Positions 8,421 through 17,126 of a DNA stretch of 46,120 bases are shown here, piece by piece. Source of the DNA: Pseudomonadota bacterium (GTDB taxonomy: Bacteria; Pseudomonadota; Gammaproteobacteria; Xanthomonadales; Rhodanobacteraceae); assembly GCA_029561145.1 (NCBI GenBank), contig JAKQJM010000039.1:1-46120 (forward strand). The letters are read 5' to 3'. The position numbers and the translations under genes are program-made. Every line of letters starts with the position of its first letter. Position 1 is the stretch's first letter. Below the pieces are notes generated by a model, which ran no database searches, was not told where the DNA came from, and saw only the letters and a program-made list of their open reading frames with translations.

Positions 8421-9329
8421 ATGAACCTCCGGGACCTGAGATATCTGGTCGCTCTTGCCGAGCACAAGCATTTTGGTCGAGCCGCCGAAGCGTCCTTTGT
8501 CAGCCAGCCCACGCTGTCGACCCAGATCATGAAGCTCGAAGGTGAACTGGGCGTTTCCCTCGTCGAGCGCACGCCGCGCAAGGTCCTGCTGACCGAAGTC
8601 GGCAGGGAAATCGTGCAGCGCGCGCGCGAGGTCCTCAACGAAGTCGAGCAGATCAAGCTGATCGCGCGACGTACGCTCGATCCTGAATCCGGAACGCTGC
8701 GACTCGGCATTTTCCCGACCCTGGGACCCTACCTGCTGCCGCATGTCGTGCCGCAGATCCGCGATCGCTTTCCTCGCCTGGAGTTGCTGCTGATCGAGGA
8801 AAAGACGGAAGTCATCCTGCGCCAGTTGCGCGAAGGTCGCCTCGATGCAGGCATCCTCGCCCTGCCCCTCAACGACCAGCAGTTGCACTGCGAATTCCTG
8901 TTCGAGGAACCGTTCGTCGTAGCCGTTCCCGAGGGCAACAGCCTCACCGAACACCGTTCGCTTGATCTCGACGATCTCGCCGAACAGAGCGTGCTGCTGC
9001 TCGAGGATGGCCACTGCCTGCGCGACCAGGCCCTCGAGGTCTGCCAACTGGCCGGTGCCAGCGAGAAATCGGGCTTTCGCGCGACCAGTCTCGAGACCTT
9101 GCGCCAGATGGTCGCGGCGAACGTCGGCATCACCTTGCTGCCGATGCTCGCGGTCAAGCCGCCCGTGCCGCAGGTCGCGCACGTGCGCCTGATCCCTTTC
9201 CGTGGCGACGCACCGAGCCGACGCATTGCGATGGTCTGGCGCAAGAGTTCGGCGGTGGGTGGCTTCCTGCGCGCGTTTTCAAGCCTGTTCCGCAACCTGC
9301 CAAAAGGCCTTTTCGAGCCCCCGAAGTAA
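8421..9329 (+). CDS. oxyR: Hydrogen-peroxide-sensing LysR-type regulator OxyR
   Basis: 302 aa. The N-terminal winged helix-turn-helix (about 1-60, MNLRDLRYLVALAEHKHFGR...SQPTLS) and the substrate-binding domain (about 90-300) are those of the LysR family. The decisive feature is LLEDGHCLRDQALEVC: the two cysteines fall at residues 199 and 208, the same numbers as in E. coli OxyR, where they form the regulatory disulfide on oxidation by H2O2. Length agrees with E. coli OxyR (305 aa). AGGTGG lies before the ATG. It stands alone; the genes to its left are on the other strand, and a candidate small RNA lies in that gap. Confidence 0.97.
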   Translation: MNLRDLRYLVALAEHKHFGRAAEASFVSQPTLSTQIMKLEGELGVSLVERTPRKVLLTEVGREIVQRAREVLNEVEQIKLIARRTLDPESGTLRLGIFPTLGPYLLPHVVPQIRDRFPRLELLLIEEKTEVILRQLREGRLDAGILALPLNDQQLHCEFLFEEPFVVAVPEGNSLTEHRSLDLDDLAEQSVLLLEDGHCLRDQALEVCQLAGASEKSGFRATSLETLRQMVAANVGITLLPMLAVKPPVPQVAHVRLIPFRGDAPSRRIAMVWRKSSAVGGFLRAFSSLFRNLPKGLFEPPK

Positions 9330-9495
9330 CCGCCGCCTTCATCTGGCGGAATCACGGCAAGGCTGCAATGCCACAGGAACGGCGCCGTCGACCATCCGTG
9401 CACGAATGGCGCTGATTTGAGAATACCGGCCTTATCAGCTAGCGTGGCCGGATGCCGGCGTGGAAACGCGCGGGCGCCCACTTGATGGAGTCGTC

Positions 9496-9912
9496 GTGAA
9501 CAGCAATACCTCGCAAATCACCTTGTCCAGCCTCGATCTCGAACGCATCGAGGAACTGCTCGAGCTTCCGCTCTATCGCAACTTCGTTGGCGCTGACGCG
9601 TTGCGCAGCGAGCTTGCCCGCGCCGAGATCGTGGAACCGGACCAGGTGCCGGCCGATCTCGTGACAATGAACTCGGTGGCTCGCGTCGAGGACGTGGTTA
9701 CCGGCGAATCGCACGAACTCACCCTGGTCTACCCGCGCGAAGCGGACGGCTCGCCAGGCAAGGTGTCCGTGTTCGCGCCGGTCGGCAGCGCGATGCTTGG
9801 TTTGCGGGTCGGCCAGTCGATCGAATGGCAGGTGCCGGCCGGACGCAAGTTGCGCCTGCGTGTCACCGCCATCGCCTACCAGCCCGAGGCCAGCGGACAC
9901 CTGCATCGCTGA
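9496..9912 (+). CDS. rnk: Rnk-type GreA/GreB-family regulator
   Basis: 138 aa from a GTG at 9496, chosen because GATGGAG lies 5 nt upstream; an earlier in-frame GTG at 9460 lacks such a site. The N-terminal helical hairpin (LSSLDLERIEELLELP) and the C-terminal FKBP-like GreA/B domain (about 55-135, SVARVEDVVTGESHELTLVYP and VGSAMLGLRVGQSIEW) match Rnk, which in E. coli is 136 aa, binds RNA polymerase and affects nucleoside diphosphate kinase levels. The N-terminal hairpin is short, as in Rnk, rather than the long coiled coil of GreA. It ends 27 bp before a terminator shared with metB. Confidence 0.92.
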   Translation: MNSNTSQITLSSLDLERIEELLELPLYRNFVGADALRSELARAEIVEPDQVPADLVTMNSVARVEDVVTGESHELTLVYPREADGSPGKVSVFAPVGSAMLGLRVGQSIEWQVPAGRKLRLRVTAIAYQPEASGHLHR

Positions 9913-9939
9913 GCGCAGCGCCCAAGTCGACGCAATCCG

Positions 9940-9965
9940 AAAAGGCCTGGAATTCCGGGCCTTTT
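9940..9965. terminator. Bidirectional terminator between rnk and metB
   Basis: AAAAGGCC (9940-9947) pairs with GGCCTTTT (9958-9965) around a 10-nt loop. A and T tracts on both sides allow it to work for rnk (plus) and metB (minus), which converge here. Confidence 0.8.
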
Positions 9966-9978
9966 CAGCATTGGCGAC

Positions 9979-11166
9979 TCACGCTACCGAGGCCTTGTGC
10001 CCGGCGGATGCGAAATGCGCGCGAGCGAGCGCCGCTTCGATGTCACGGACGAGATCGGTTTCGTCCTCGATGCCTACCGACACGCGCAGCAGGCCGTCCG
10101 CGATACCGGCTCGACGACGCGCTTCTGGCGCCATCGCCGCGTGCGTCATGCCGGCCGGATGGCAAATCAGGCTTTCGACACCCCCCAGCGATTCGGCAAG
10201 GGTGAAATGGCGCAGTCCCTCGACAAAGCTCTGCGCCGCCGCCTCGCCCCCTTCAAGCTCGAAGCTGAGCATTGCGCCAAAGCCCGATTGCTGGCGCTTC
10301 GCCAACGCGTGGCCGGGATGGCTGGCCAGGCCAGGATAGTGGACGACCCGCACGGCCGGATGCGCGTCCAGCAGCCCGGCCAGCACGCCCGCGTTCGCCT
10401 CGTGCACGGCGAAACGCGCCTTCAGCGTGCGCAGGCCACGCAAGGTCAGATAGCTGTCGAAAGGCGCGCCCGACAGACCGAGGCAATTGCACCACCAAGC
10501 GAGCTTTTCGCCGAGCGCCGCCTCACGCCAGAGCACGGCACCGCCGACAACATCGGAGTGCCCGTTGATGTACTTGGTCGTCGAGTGGACGACGACATCG
10601 GCATTGAACTGAAACGGTTGCTGCAGCAACGGGGACAGAAACGTGTTGTCGACCGCAGCCAGGGCGCCGACGGCATGCGCGGACTCGACGACGTGACGGA
10701 TGTCGGTGATGCGCAACAGCGGGTTGGACGGCGTCTCGATCCAGACCAGCTTCGGTCGTTCAGCCAGCGCAGCCGCGAGCGCCTGCGGGTCGTGGAAATC
10801 GACAAATACCACGCGATACTGGCCGCGGCCCGCCTGTGCATTGAACAGGCGCCATGTCCCGCCGTAGCAGTCGTGCGGCGCAACCAGCAGGTCGCCAGGG
10901 TCGAGCAAGGCGGCGACCAGCGTGACCGCTGCCATGCCGGTTGCCGTGATCGCGCAGCCTTGTGCACCTTCGAGTTCGGCCAGTGCCGCGGCAAGCGTGT
11001 CGCGCGTGGGATTTCCGGAGCGCGTGTAGTCGTATTGGCGCTTCGTCCCAAAGCCGGCAAAACTGAAATTGCTCGACAGGTAGAGGGGCGGCATCACCGC
11101 ACCGAAGGTCGGGTCGCCATCGACGCCGGATCGCACGGCCGTGGTGGCAGGAAGCGGCGCGCTCAT
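9979..11166 (-). CDS. metB: Cystathionine gamma-synthase / O-succinylhomoserine (thiol)-lyase
   Basis: 395 aa. A cytosolic PLP enzyme of the Cys/Met metabolism family that joins an O-acylhomoserine to cysteine, giving cystathionine for methionine synthesis. The PLP lysine lies in HSTTKYINGHSD at Lys198, the same number as in E. coli MetB. YDYTRSGNPTRD, ETPSNPLLRI and AVDNTFLSP are family signatures. Its ATG overlaps the stop of metX by 4 bp, so the two are translationally coupled and under the same riboswitch. Pairing with MetX supports a synthase role rather than a lyase (MetC), though sequence alone does not strictly separate these. Confidence 0.93.
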   Translation of the reverse strand: MSAPLPATTAVRSGVDGDPTFGAVMPPLYLSSNFSFAGFGTKRQYDYTRSGNPTRDTLAAALAELEGAQGCAITATGMAAVTLVAALLDPGDLLVAPHDCYGGTWRLFNAQAGRGQYRVVFVDFHDPQALAAALAERPKLVWIETPSNPLLRITDIRHVVESAHAVGALAAVDNTFLSPLLQQPFQFNADVVVHSTTKYINGHSDVVGGAVLWREAALGEKLAWWCNCLGLSGAPFDSYLTLRGLRTLKARFAVHEANAGVLAGLLDAHPAVRVVHYPGLASHPGHALAKRQQSGFGAMLSFELEGGEAAAQSFVEGLRHFTLAESLGGVESLICHPAGMTHAAMAPEARRRAGIADGLLRVSVGIEDETDLVRDIEAALARAHFASAGHKASVA

Positions 11167-12152
11167 GCCACAGCCTCCGTGATCAGGGCGTCATGCAGGA
11201 CGCGGGCGATCGCGCCTTCCTCCTTGAGGAACGCGTCGTGTCCGAACGGCGATGAGATGTTCCTCAGCCGGGCGTGGCTGCCGATGCGGCGCACGAAATC
11301 CCCCGCCAGCGAAACCGGCACGAGCAGGTCCTCGGCTATCGCGACGATGGTCGTCGGCGCGAGGATCGATCCGGGATCGCCCTGATGATGATCGAGCGAC
11401 CGAGACAGGCAAAGGAAGCTCGACGCGCTGAAGCGCGTCAGGAAACGCTCGCCATGCGCGGCGAGCCAGCTGAGCACGCCACTCGACGGATCGGATTCGC
11501 CAAACTGGCTTTCGAGCCCGATCGGCGTGCGATAGCCGAGAACGGCAAGCTGGCGCGCGCGCGCCAGGGCGCTGCGGCGATCCTGTGCGGTCCGCGCCGA
11601 TTCGATGCCAGCGCGCTGCAAGGTGCGCAAGGCCAGCGCCCAAGGACTTGCCCGATGCGCCGCACCGATCACGATCAGGCGCGCGAGTCGGCTGCCGAGG
11701 AGGCTGGCCAGATGCTGGCCGACGCAGCCACCATAGGATGAGCCGACCACGGCATCGACCTGGGCCAGGCCCAGGTGGTTGAGCAACAGCAGGATGGCGT
11801 TGGCCTGATCGAGGCTGTCGATCGGCACGAACTCGTCGTCGTTGCGCGGACCCGTGGAGGCGTCCGAGCCACCGATCCAGTCGACCGAGATCAGGCGATG
11901 ACGCCGCGGATCAAGGGCCAGCCCCGGCCCACACTGCGCGGCCCACCAGCCGGCAAGGTCGCGCCCGGCGGAAATTCCACCGAGAACGACGACCGCAGGC
12001 GCGTGCGGCTCGCCCCAGCACTGCCAGGCGAGCACACCGCCATCGAGTTGCAGCCCGCAAGCCAGATTGAATCCATGCAGACGAAGTACGCCGCGCTTGA
12101 ACGCAGGAGAGACGTCCGCAGACGCCGGATTGCTGATCCTGATTGCCGTCAT
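11163..12152 (-). CDS. metX: MetX-type homoserine O-acyltransferase (probably O-succinyltransferase)
   Basis: 329 aa from the ATG at 12152, preceded by GAAGAGGG; an upstream GTG at 12176 is in frame but poorly placed. It is an alpha/beta-hydrolase: the nucleophile elbow GSSYGG places the catalytic serine at 139, an acid loop AIAEDLLVP and a His in FGHDAF follow near the C-terminus. It activates homoserine for metB, directly downstream. In Lysobacterales this MetX branch is reported to use succinyl-CoA (MetXS); I cannot determine acyl specificity from residues here. A SAM-I riboswitch occupies its leader and met-box-like repeats its promoter. Confidence 0.92.
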   Translation of the reverse strand: MTAIRISNPASADVSPAFKRGVLRLHGFNLACGLQLDGGVLAWQCWGEPHAPAVVVLGGISAGRDLAGWWAAQCGPGLALDPRRHRLISVDWIGGSDASTGPRNDDEFVPIDSLDQANAILLLLNHLGLAQVDAVVGSSYGGCVGQHLASLLGSRLARLIVIGAAHRASPWALALRTLQRAGIESARTAQDRRSALARARQLAVLGYRTPIGLESQFGESDPSSGVLSWLAAHGERFLTRFSASSFLCLSRSLDHHQGDPGSILAPTTIVAIAEDLLVPVSLAGDFVRRIGSHARLRNISSPFGHDAFLKEEGAIARVLHDALITEAVA

Positions 12153-12208
12153 GACACCCTCTTCCGTTGCGAACACGGAGGAGCGGCATTCCGCCGGACG
12201 GAACGCAG

Positions 12209-12309
12209 CTCATCTCCCGGGACGATTCCCGCTGGAGTTGGCACCGTCAGCGACATCGCTGTGGTTGCCTCGGCATCAAAGGGCCAGTCCCTCCGCCGAT
12301 CTCGATGAA
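12209..12309 (-). promoter_or_regulatory. SAM-I (S-box) riboswitch controlling metX-metB
   Basis: Reading the minus strand from 12309: P1 left arm UUCAUC pairs with GAUGAG (12214-12209). P2 is UCGGC/GCCGA and encloses the S-box core GGAGGGACUGGCCC, with GGCAACC just after. P3 is CAGCGA/UCGCUG, followed by the conserved junction GGUGCCAACUCC. P4 is CGGGA/UCCCG. All hallmark blocks of the family occur in order and at usual spacing. Between aptamer and start codon, CUCCUCCG could pair with the Shine-Dalgarno region GAAGAGGG, and there is no clear terminator, so translational control is likely (inference). High SAM should switch metX-metB off. Confidence 0.92.
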
Positions 12310-12319
12310 CGGCGTGGAC

Positions 12320-12361
12320 TTTAACTTCGTCAAGTTTGGACGTCAAGACGTATAGACGTCT
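12320..12361 (-). promoter_or_regulatory. metX promoter with three contiguous met-box-like 8-mers
   Basis: On the minus strand, TTGACG (-35), a 17-nt spacer and TAAAGT (-10) place transcription start just before the SAM-I aptamer. Three 8-mers abut at 12361-12338: AGACGTCT, ATACGTCT and TGACGTCC. The first equals the consensus MetJ met box; the others match at 7 and 6 of 8 positions. The third overlaps the -35 hexamer, as expected for a repressor site. Whether a MetJ-like repressor exists in this genome cannot be seen here. Confidence 0.6.
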
Positions 12362-12373
12362 ATTTCAATCTGA

Positions 12374-12892
12374 TCAATCGTAGACGACCACGGAATGCAG
12401 GGGGCTCGCTCGACTCCAGCGCGATCGTCCCTTCAGCGCAGCGAGCTCGATGACCACGGCCGCCCCGACGATCTCCCCGCCGCCTTGTGCCACGAGGTCG
12501 ACCGCCGCTGCGAGGGTGCCGCCGGTCGCGAGCACGTCGTCGACGATCAGCACGCGTTCTCCCGCCCGCAAGGCGTCCGCATGCATTTCAAGGCGATCGT
12601 TGCCGTATTCGAGGGCATATTCGACGCCGATTCTGGCCCCCGGCAGCTTTCCAGGCTTTCGTAGCGGAACAAGCCCGCAACCCAGCGCCAGAGCGGCCGC
12701 TGCGCCGAAAATGAAACCGCGCGCCTCGATCCCGCAGATGCGCGTGATGCCATGGCCGCGGAACGGATCGACCAGTTGCCCGATCGCCGCGGCGAATCCC
12801 TCGGCATCGCCCATCAGCGGAGTCAGGTCCTTGAAGTCGATGCCGGGCTTCGGGAAATCCGCGATGTCACGGATCCATCGATTGATGTTCAT
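12374..12892 (-). CDS. apt: Adenine phosphoribosyltransferase
   Basis: 172 aa, the usual length for Apt. It converts adenine and PRPP to AMP in cytosolic purine salvage. The PRPP-binding signature is [13 protein letters not shown] (about 113-125). The N-terminal [20 protein letters not shown] and the [12 protein letters not shown] segment are characteristic of Apt rather than other type I phosphoribosyltransferases. Its ATG overlaps the stop of the EamA transporter gene by 4 bp, so the two are cotranscribed. It ends 13 bp before the metX promoter repeats. Adenine is released when SAM-cycle by-products are broken down, so the neighbourhood may be functional, but that is only suggestive. Confidence 0.96.
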   Translation of the reverse strand: MNINRWIRDIADFPKPGIDFKDLTPLMGDAEGFAAAIGQLVDPFRGHGITRICGIEARGFIFGAAAALALGCGLVPLRKPGKLPGARIGVEYALEYGNDRLEMHADALRAGERVLIVDDVLATGGTLAAAVDLVAQGGGEIVGAAVVIELAALKGRSRWSRASPLHSVVVYD

Positions 12893-13806
12893 GCATCCCC
12901 CTTGGTTGCAGCAGGCGCGCCCGCTCCGGCGCGGTAGGAGCCGATGAAGATACCCAGCATCGACAGGACGATGCCGACCCAGTCCGTTGCCCCGGTCAAC
13001 CGGTTGAACAGGATCACATCAAGCACGAATGAAAGTGCCGGCTGCAGGAGCAGAAGCAAGCCGATCGTCGATGCGGGCAGATTCGGCATCGCACGCAGCA
13101 GCAGGATCCAGCCGAACACCTGGCCGATCAAGGCGAGCCCGATCAATGACCACCAGGACTGCGCGTCAGGCAGGGCCAGGCTCTCGTCTTCGATGAAGAC
13201 GATCAGGCCGAGGATTGCGGCGCAGAGCAGGGACAGTACGCAAAGCAACTGCGCAGGCTGCAGTTGGACCCGACCGCTGCGCTGCGCATGACGTGTCGAC
13301 AGCATGTAGACCGCATAGGCCACGCCAGTGAGCAGGCCGAGGAGGATGCCGAGCCGATAGGCGTCGCCGAGGCTCGACCAGTCGATGCCGACGAGCAGGT
13401 ACAGCCCGGCGAACGCGAGTGCCACGCCGCCGAGGAAACGCAAGCCGAGATGCTCCCGGTAAACCAGCCAGCCGGCCAGAGCCATGACGAAGACCTGGAA
13501 GTTGCCGAGCAGGGTTGCCAATCCGGGACCGACCAGCAGGATGCTCCGATGCCAGAGCATGAGGTCGAGCGCGAAAGCCAGCGCCGGCAGCAGCAACCAG
13601 AACAGATCGCCGATCCGCACACGCTGCCAGCGACGCAACGCAACGAGGCCGACCAGCAGGATCAGGCCACCAAACGCCATGCGATAGAACGCGGAAACGG
13701 TCGGCCCGACATGCGCCAGCTTGACGAAAATGCTGGTCGTGCTGATCAGCGCGGCGCCACCGACCATCTGGATCAGGGCAAGGCGTGGCAGGGCGGTACG
13801 GCTCAC
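12889..13806 (-). CDS. EamA/DMT-family transporter
   Basis: 305 aa with about ten hydrophobic helices forming two EamA repeats (about 10-140 and 155-290), the layout of drug/metabolite transporters. [23 protein letters not shown] in the first repeat and the [14 protein letters not shown] helix in the second are typical. It is an inner-membrane carrier of unknown substrate; amino acids or their analogues, purines and drugs are all possible. The gene overlaps apt by 4 bp and follows a DUF2007 gene after 39 bp, all on the minus strand. Confidence 0.88.
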   Translation of the reverse strand: MSRTALPRLALIQMVGGAALISTTSIFVKLAHVGPTVSAFYRMAFGGLILLVGLVALRRWQRVRIGDLFWLLLPALAFALDLMLWHRSILLVGPGLATLLGNFQVFVMALAGWLVYREHLGLRFLGGVALAFAGLYLLVGIDWSSLGDAYRLGILLGLLTGVAYAVYMLSTRHAQRSGRVQLQPAQLLCVLSLLCAAILGLIVFIEDESLALPDAQSWWSLIGLALIGQVFGWILLLRAMPNLPASTIGLLLLLQPALSFVLDVILFNRLTGATDWVGIVLSMLGIFIGSYRAGAGAPAATKGDA

Positions 13807-13845
13807 GCCGCGCGTTCCATCAGGTCGTGGCTCCGGGCTATCGGC

Positions 13846-14118
13846 TCAGCGCGCCGCAAGCGTCGGCAGGTCGAAGAAGCGGCCATCGGTCGGGTCCACC
13901 TCGGCGCGCAGGGCCGCATCGATCTCGCCGACGATCGGCTGCGCCTTTTCGATGTCGATGTTCGCCACCATCACGTTGACCAGGCCCGAAACCGGCAGTT
14001 CGCCCATGCCCCCGGTCAGGAATTCACCGTTTACGAAGGCCATTATTCCGGCGTCCTCGAGTGCGACCTTGACCAGATTGGCGTCGATGATCGTGGCGGC
14101 TCGGTAGACGATCTGCAT
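13846..14118 (-). CDS. DUF2007 small protein
   Basis: 90 aa. The start MQIVYRAATIIDANLVKVALEDAGI followed by AFVNGEFLTGG fits DUF2007, a small alpha/beta domain annotated as a putative prokaryotic signal-transducing protein and often found as an isolated gene. No signal peptide or membrane helix is present. It is probably the first gene of the run with the EamA transporter and apt. Its biochemical role is not established. Confidence 0.85.
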   Translation of the reverse strand: MQIVYRAATIIDANLVKVALEDAGIMAFVNGEFLTGGMGELPVSGLVNVMVANIDIEKAQPIVGEIDAALRAEVDPTDGRFFDLPTLAAR

Positions 14119-14270
14119 GGCGGCTGGTCCGGGGGCAATGAGCCATGGTAACCAAGCTTTACGATTCCCGCGCCAATCATCGCGTTAAAGCGCTATGATC
14201 CGCGCGCAACTGTCCCCGGTGCAGGATCGCGCCTGGCGGATGGCAGGGGGCGCAACGCAGACGCAGACCA

Positions 14271-14636
14271 GTGAAGGCCTGCGTTTTTCTTGTCGATGGA
14301 TCACCCCCTGCAGGCCCGATCGATTTGATCAGCAAGAGCTTCCCGGAAGACGTCTTTGCCGAACGCATCCGCGAGTGCCTGCTCGAGTTGCTGGTCGAGC
14401 GTGGCCCGGGCCGCACGATATGCGTCAGCGAAGCCGCACAGACGCTGGCCCTGCGCATCGGCTACCACTGGCATGACCTCATGCGACCTGTGCGCACGAT
14501 TGCGGCCGGGCTGACCGAAGATGGATTGATCGAAGCCTTGCAACACGAGGAAGTCGTCGATATCCGCGTCGCCCGGGGCCCGGTTCGCCTGCGCCTGCGC
14601 GCCTTGCCCGGTCAGCGCAACGCCCAGATGGGTTGA
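14271..14636 (+). CDS. DUF3253 protein
   Basis: About 121 aa from a GTG at 14271; no clear ribosome site marks the start, and a TTG at about 14322 is an alternative. The domain (about 29-112) contains LLVERGPGRTICVSEAAQTL, HWHDLMRPVRTIAAGL and ARGPVRLRLR, the DUF3253 signature. The family resembles a winged-helix fold, but no function is established. It stands alone, divergent from the DUF2007 gene; glnS follows 177 bp downstream. Confidence 0.75.
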   Translation: MKACVFLVDGSPPAGPIDLISKSFPEDVFAERIRECLLELLVERGPGRTICVSEAAQTLALRIGYHWHDLMRPVRTIAAGLTEDGLIEALQHEEVVDIRVARGPVRLRLRALPGQRNAQMG

Positions 14637-14813
14637 AGGCGGGGATCCGAGATCCGGGCTGGGGGAGTCGAAAGCGCCACGGCTTGTTTCGGGACTCACC
14701 GACGCGTGATCCCGCTCCCGATGTCCCGAACGCCTCATCCCGCATCCCCAATCCGGCCCCCAGCAGTTAAACTTGCCGATTGACCATCTGGCGCCTCGCG
14801 CGGATCCATCGGC
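14637..14813. other. Intergenic segment with GC-rich degenerate repeats before glnS
   Basis: The segment contains GGATCCGAGATCCGGG (imperfect tandem GATCCG units) and, in inverted orientation, two copies of GCTGGGGG (about 14658-14665 and 14758-14765). No gene is visible. Similar short GGGAT/CCCGCATCCCC-type sequences are common between genes in this bacterial order. The glnS promoter should be in the last 60 bp. Confidence 0.4.
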
Positions 14814-16541
14814 ATGACAGAAGCGACCACCCCGACCAATTTCATCCGCCAGATCGTCGCTGCCGACAAGGCCAGCGGCAAGCACGCCGGCAAGGTGATC
14901 ACCCGTTTCCCGCCCGAGCCGAATGGCTACCTGCACCTCGGCCACGCCAAGAGCATCTGCCTCAATTTCGGCATCGCCCGCGACTACGCGGGCACCTGCA
15001 ATTTGCGTTTCGATGACACCAATCCGGCGCGCGAGGACATCGAGTTCGTCGAGGCCATTCGCGAGGACGTTCGCTGGCTCGGCCTGGAATGGGCCGAACA
15101 ACGGCATGCCTCGGACTATTTCGAGGTGTTCTATCGCTGCGCGCTGAAATTGATCGCGGACGGCAAGGCCTATGTCTGCGATCTCGATGCCGAGGAGGTG
15201 CGCGCCTATCGCGGCACGCTGACCGAACCGGGGCGCAATTCACCCTACCGCGAGCGAACGGTTGCCGAAAACCTCGATCTTTTCCAGCGCATGCGTGCCG
15301 GCGAATTCGAGGACGGCGCGCGCACCCTGCGCGCGAAGATCGACATGGCCTCGGGCAACATCAACCTGCGCGATCCGGCGATCTACCGCATCCGCAAGCA
15401 GGCCCACCAGAACACCGGCGATGCCTGGCCGATCTATCCGATGTACGACTACGCGCACTGCATTTCCGACGCGGTCGAAGGCATCACGCATTCGCTGTGC
15501 ACGCTGGAGTTCGAGGATCACCGACCGCTGTATGACTGGTGCCTCGACCAGATCAACCTGCCCGCCCACCCGGAACTGGCCGAATCGATCGTCGCCGCGG
15601 GCCTCAGCTACGCGCCAAGTCGACCGCAGCAGATCGAGTTTGCGCGCGGCAACCTCGATTTCACCGTGATGAGCAAGCGCAAGCTGATGGCCCTGGTCCA
15701 GGACAGGCTGGTCGACGGCTGGGACGATCCACGCATGCCGACCCTGACCGGCGCGCGCCGTCGCGGATTCCCGGCTGCCGCGATCCGGCTGTTCTGGGAA
15801 CGTGCCGGCATCAGCAAGCAGAATTCGGTCATCGAGTACGGCGTGCTCGAGGGTTGCGTGCGTGAAGTGCTCGATGCCACGGCCGCGCGTCGCATGGGCG
15901 TGATCAATCCGCTGCGGCTCGTCCTGCAGAATCTCGCCGATGACCACATCGAAGTGCTGGATTTCCCGAATCACCCGAAGGACGAGGCGTTTGGTCGTCG
16001 CAACGTGCAGTTCTCGCGCGAACTCTGGATCGAGCGTGACGATTTCCTCGAAGAGCCGATCAAGGGATTCCATCGCCTCGTTCCTGGCGGGGAAGTGCGC
16101 CTGCGCGGCGCCGGCATCATCCGTTGCGACGAAGTCGTCAAATCCGCCACGGGTGAAGTCATCGAACTGCGCTGCACGCTCGATGCCGATACCCGTCCCG
16201 GCGGCAGCGGCGCCGACCGCAAGGTCAAGGGAACCATTCATTGGGTCGATGCGCGCTCGGCCGTCGCCGCCGAAGTTCGCCTGTACGATCGCCTGTTCGA
16301 TGTCGCCGATCCTGACGACGACACGGATGGCAAGACCTATCGCGATCACCTGAATCCCGGATCACGCCGGATAATCCGCGCGTGGCTCGAGGCAGGGCTC
16401 GCCGGGGCGGCCCGGGAATCGACCTGGCAGTTCGAACGACTCGGCTACTTTGTCGCGGATCGGCACGACCACGCAGCCGCAGCGCCGGTCTTCAATCGCG
16501 TCGTGACCTTGCGCGACACCTGGGTCAAGCCGGCCAAGTGA
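14814..16541 (+). CDS. glnS: Glutamine-tRNA ligase
   Basis: 575 aa, a class Ib aminoacyl-tRNA synthetase that charges tRNA-Gln. The HIGH-type motif is in PPEPNGYLHLGHAKS (about 36-50) and the KMSKS-type motif is VMSKRK. Residues from about 340 to the end form the beta-barrel anticodon-binding domains (LRLVLQNL, HPKDEAFGRR). The conserved NFI start (TNFIRQIVAADKASGKH) supports the chosen ATG. The stop overlaps the GTG of the next gene by 4 bp, so the deaminase is coupled to glnS. Confidence 0.98.
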   Translation: MTEATTPTNFIRQIVAADKASGKHAGKVITRFPPEPNGYLHLGHAKSICLNFGIARDYAGTCNLRFDDTNPAREDIEFVEAIREDVRWLGLEWAEQRHASDYFEVFYRCALKLIADGKAYVCDLDAEEVRAYRGTLTEPGRNSPYRERTVAENLDLFQRMRAGEFEDGARTLRAKIDMASGNINLRDPAIYRIRKQAHQNTGDAWPIYPMYDYAHCISDAVEGITHSLCTLEFEDHRPLYDWCLDQINLPAHPELAESIVAAGLSYAPSRPQQIEFARGNLDFTVMSKRKLMALVQDRLVDGWDDPRMPTLTGARRRGFPAAAIRLFWERAGISKQNSVIEYGVLEGCVREVLDATAARRMGVINPLRLVLQNLADDHIEVLDFPNHPKDEAFGRRNVQFSRELWIERDDFLEEPIKGFHRLVPGGEVRLRGAGIIRCDEVVKSATGEVIELRCTLDADTRPGGSGADRKVKGTIHWVDARSAVAAEVRLYDRLFDVADPDDDTDGKTYRDHLNPGSRRIIRAWLEAGLAGAARESTWQFERLGYFVADRHDHAAAAPVFNRVVTLRDTWVKPAK

Positions 16542-17101
16542 ACGATCACGATCGCATCGAGCTGATCCTGCCGGACTGGATCGACCGGGATATCGACTTC
16601 GCGCGTCGCTACCACGATGACGAGTCGCGTATGGGACTCGCGATCGGCCTGGCCCGTCGCAACGTCGAACTCGGCAGCGGCGGTCCGTTTGGCGCGGCGA
16701 TCTTCCGCAGCGATGGCGAACTGGTCGCAGCGGGCGTCAATCGCGTCGTGCCCCAACAATGCTCTGTCGCGCATGCCGAGATGATGGCCTTCATGAGCGC
16801 GCAGAAGCGCCTCGGTCGGTACCGCGTGAATGACGATGGTGAAAAATACATACTCGCGACCAGCGCCCAACCTTGCGCCATGTGCTACGGCGCAAGCTTC
16901 TGGGCCGGTATCGATGCGCTCGTCATCGGTGCGCGCGCCGAGGACGTGATGGAACTCAGCGCGTTCGACGAAGGCCCGCTGCCGGCCGACTGGATCGGCG
17001 AACTCGGGAAGCGCGGCATCGAAGTGCGCCGCGATGTCCTTCGCGATCAGGCACGCGGCGTGTTCGAGCTGTATCGTTCGAGCGCCGGCGCAAGCTATTG
17101 A
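16538..17101 (+). CDS. Nucleoside/nucleobase deaminase (cytidine deaminase-like fold)
   Basis: 187 aa from a GTG at 16538 overlapping the glnS stop (GTGA). The zinc and catalytic residues are HAEMMAF and PCAMCYG, the H-A-E and P-C-x-x-C motifs of the deaminase superfamily. The sequence after the second motif (WAGIDALVIGARAEDV) fits the guanine deaminase / TadA-like branch. The substrate is uncertain; guanine or cytosine are the likeliest. Cytosolic, no signal peptide. The next gene starts 25 bp downstream, so glnS, this gene and rlmM probably form one transcript. Confidence 0.88.
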   Translation: MNDHDRIELILPDWIDRDIDFARRYHDDESRMGLAIGLARRNVELGSGGPFGAAIFRSDGELVAAGVNRVVPQQCSVAHAEMMAFMSAQKRLGRYRVNDDGEKYILATSAQPCAMCYGASFWAGIDALVIGARAEDVMELSAFDEGPLPADWIGELGKRGIEVRRDVLRDQARGVFELYRSSAGASY

Positions 17102-17126
17102 GTCCGTCGAACGTGACGCTGCGTTC

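Noticed and set aside
9302-9313. AAAAGGCCTTTT palindrome
   Set aside because: It is inside the oxyR coding sequence near the 3' end and has no loop; more likely chance than a terminator.
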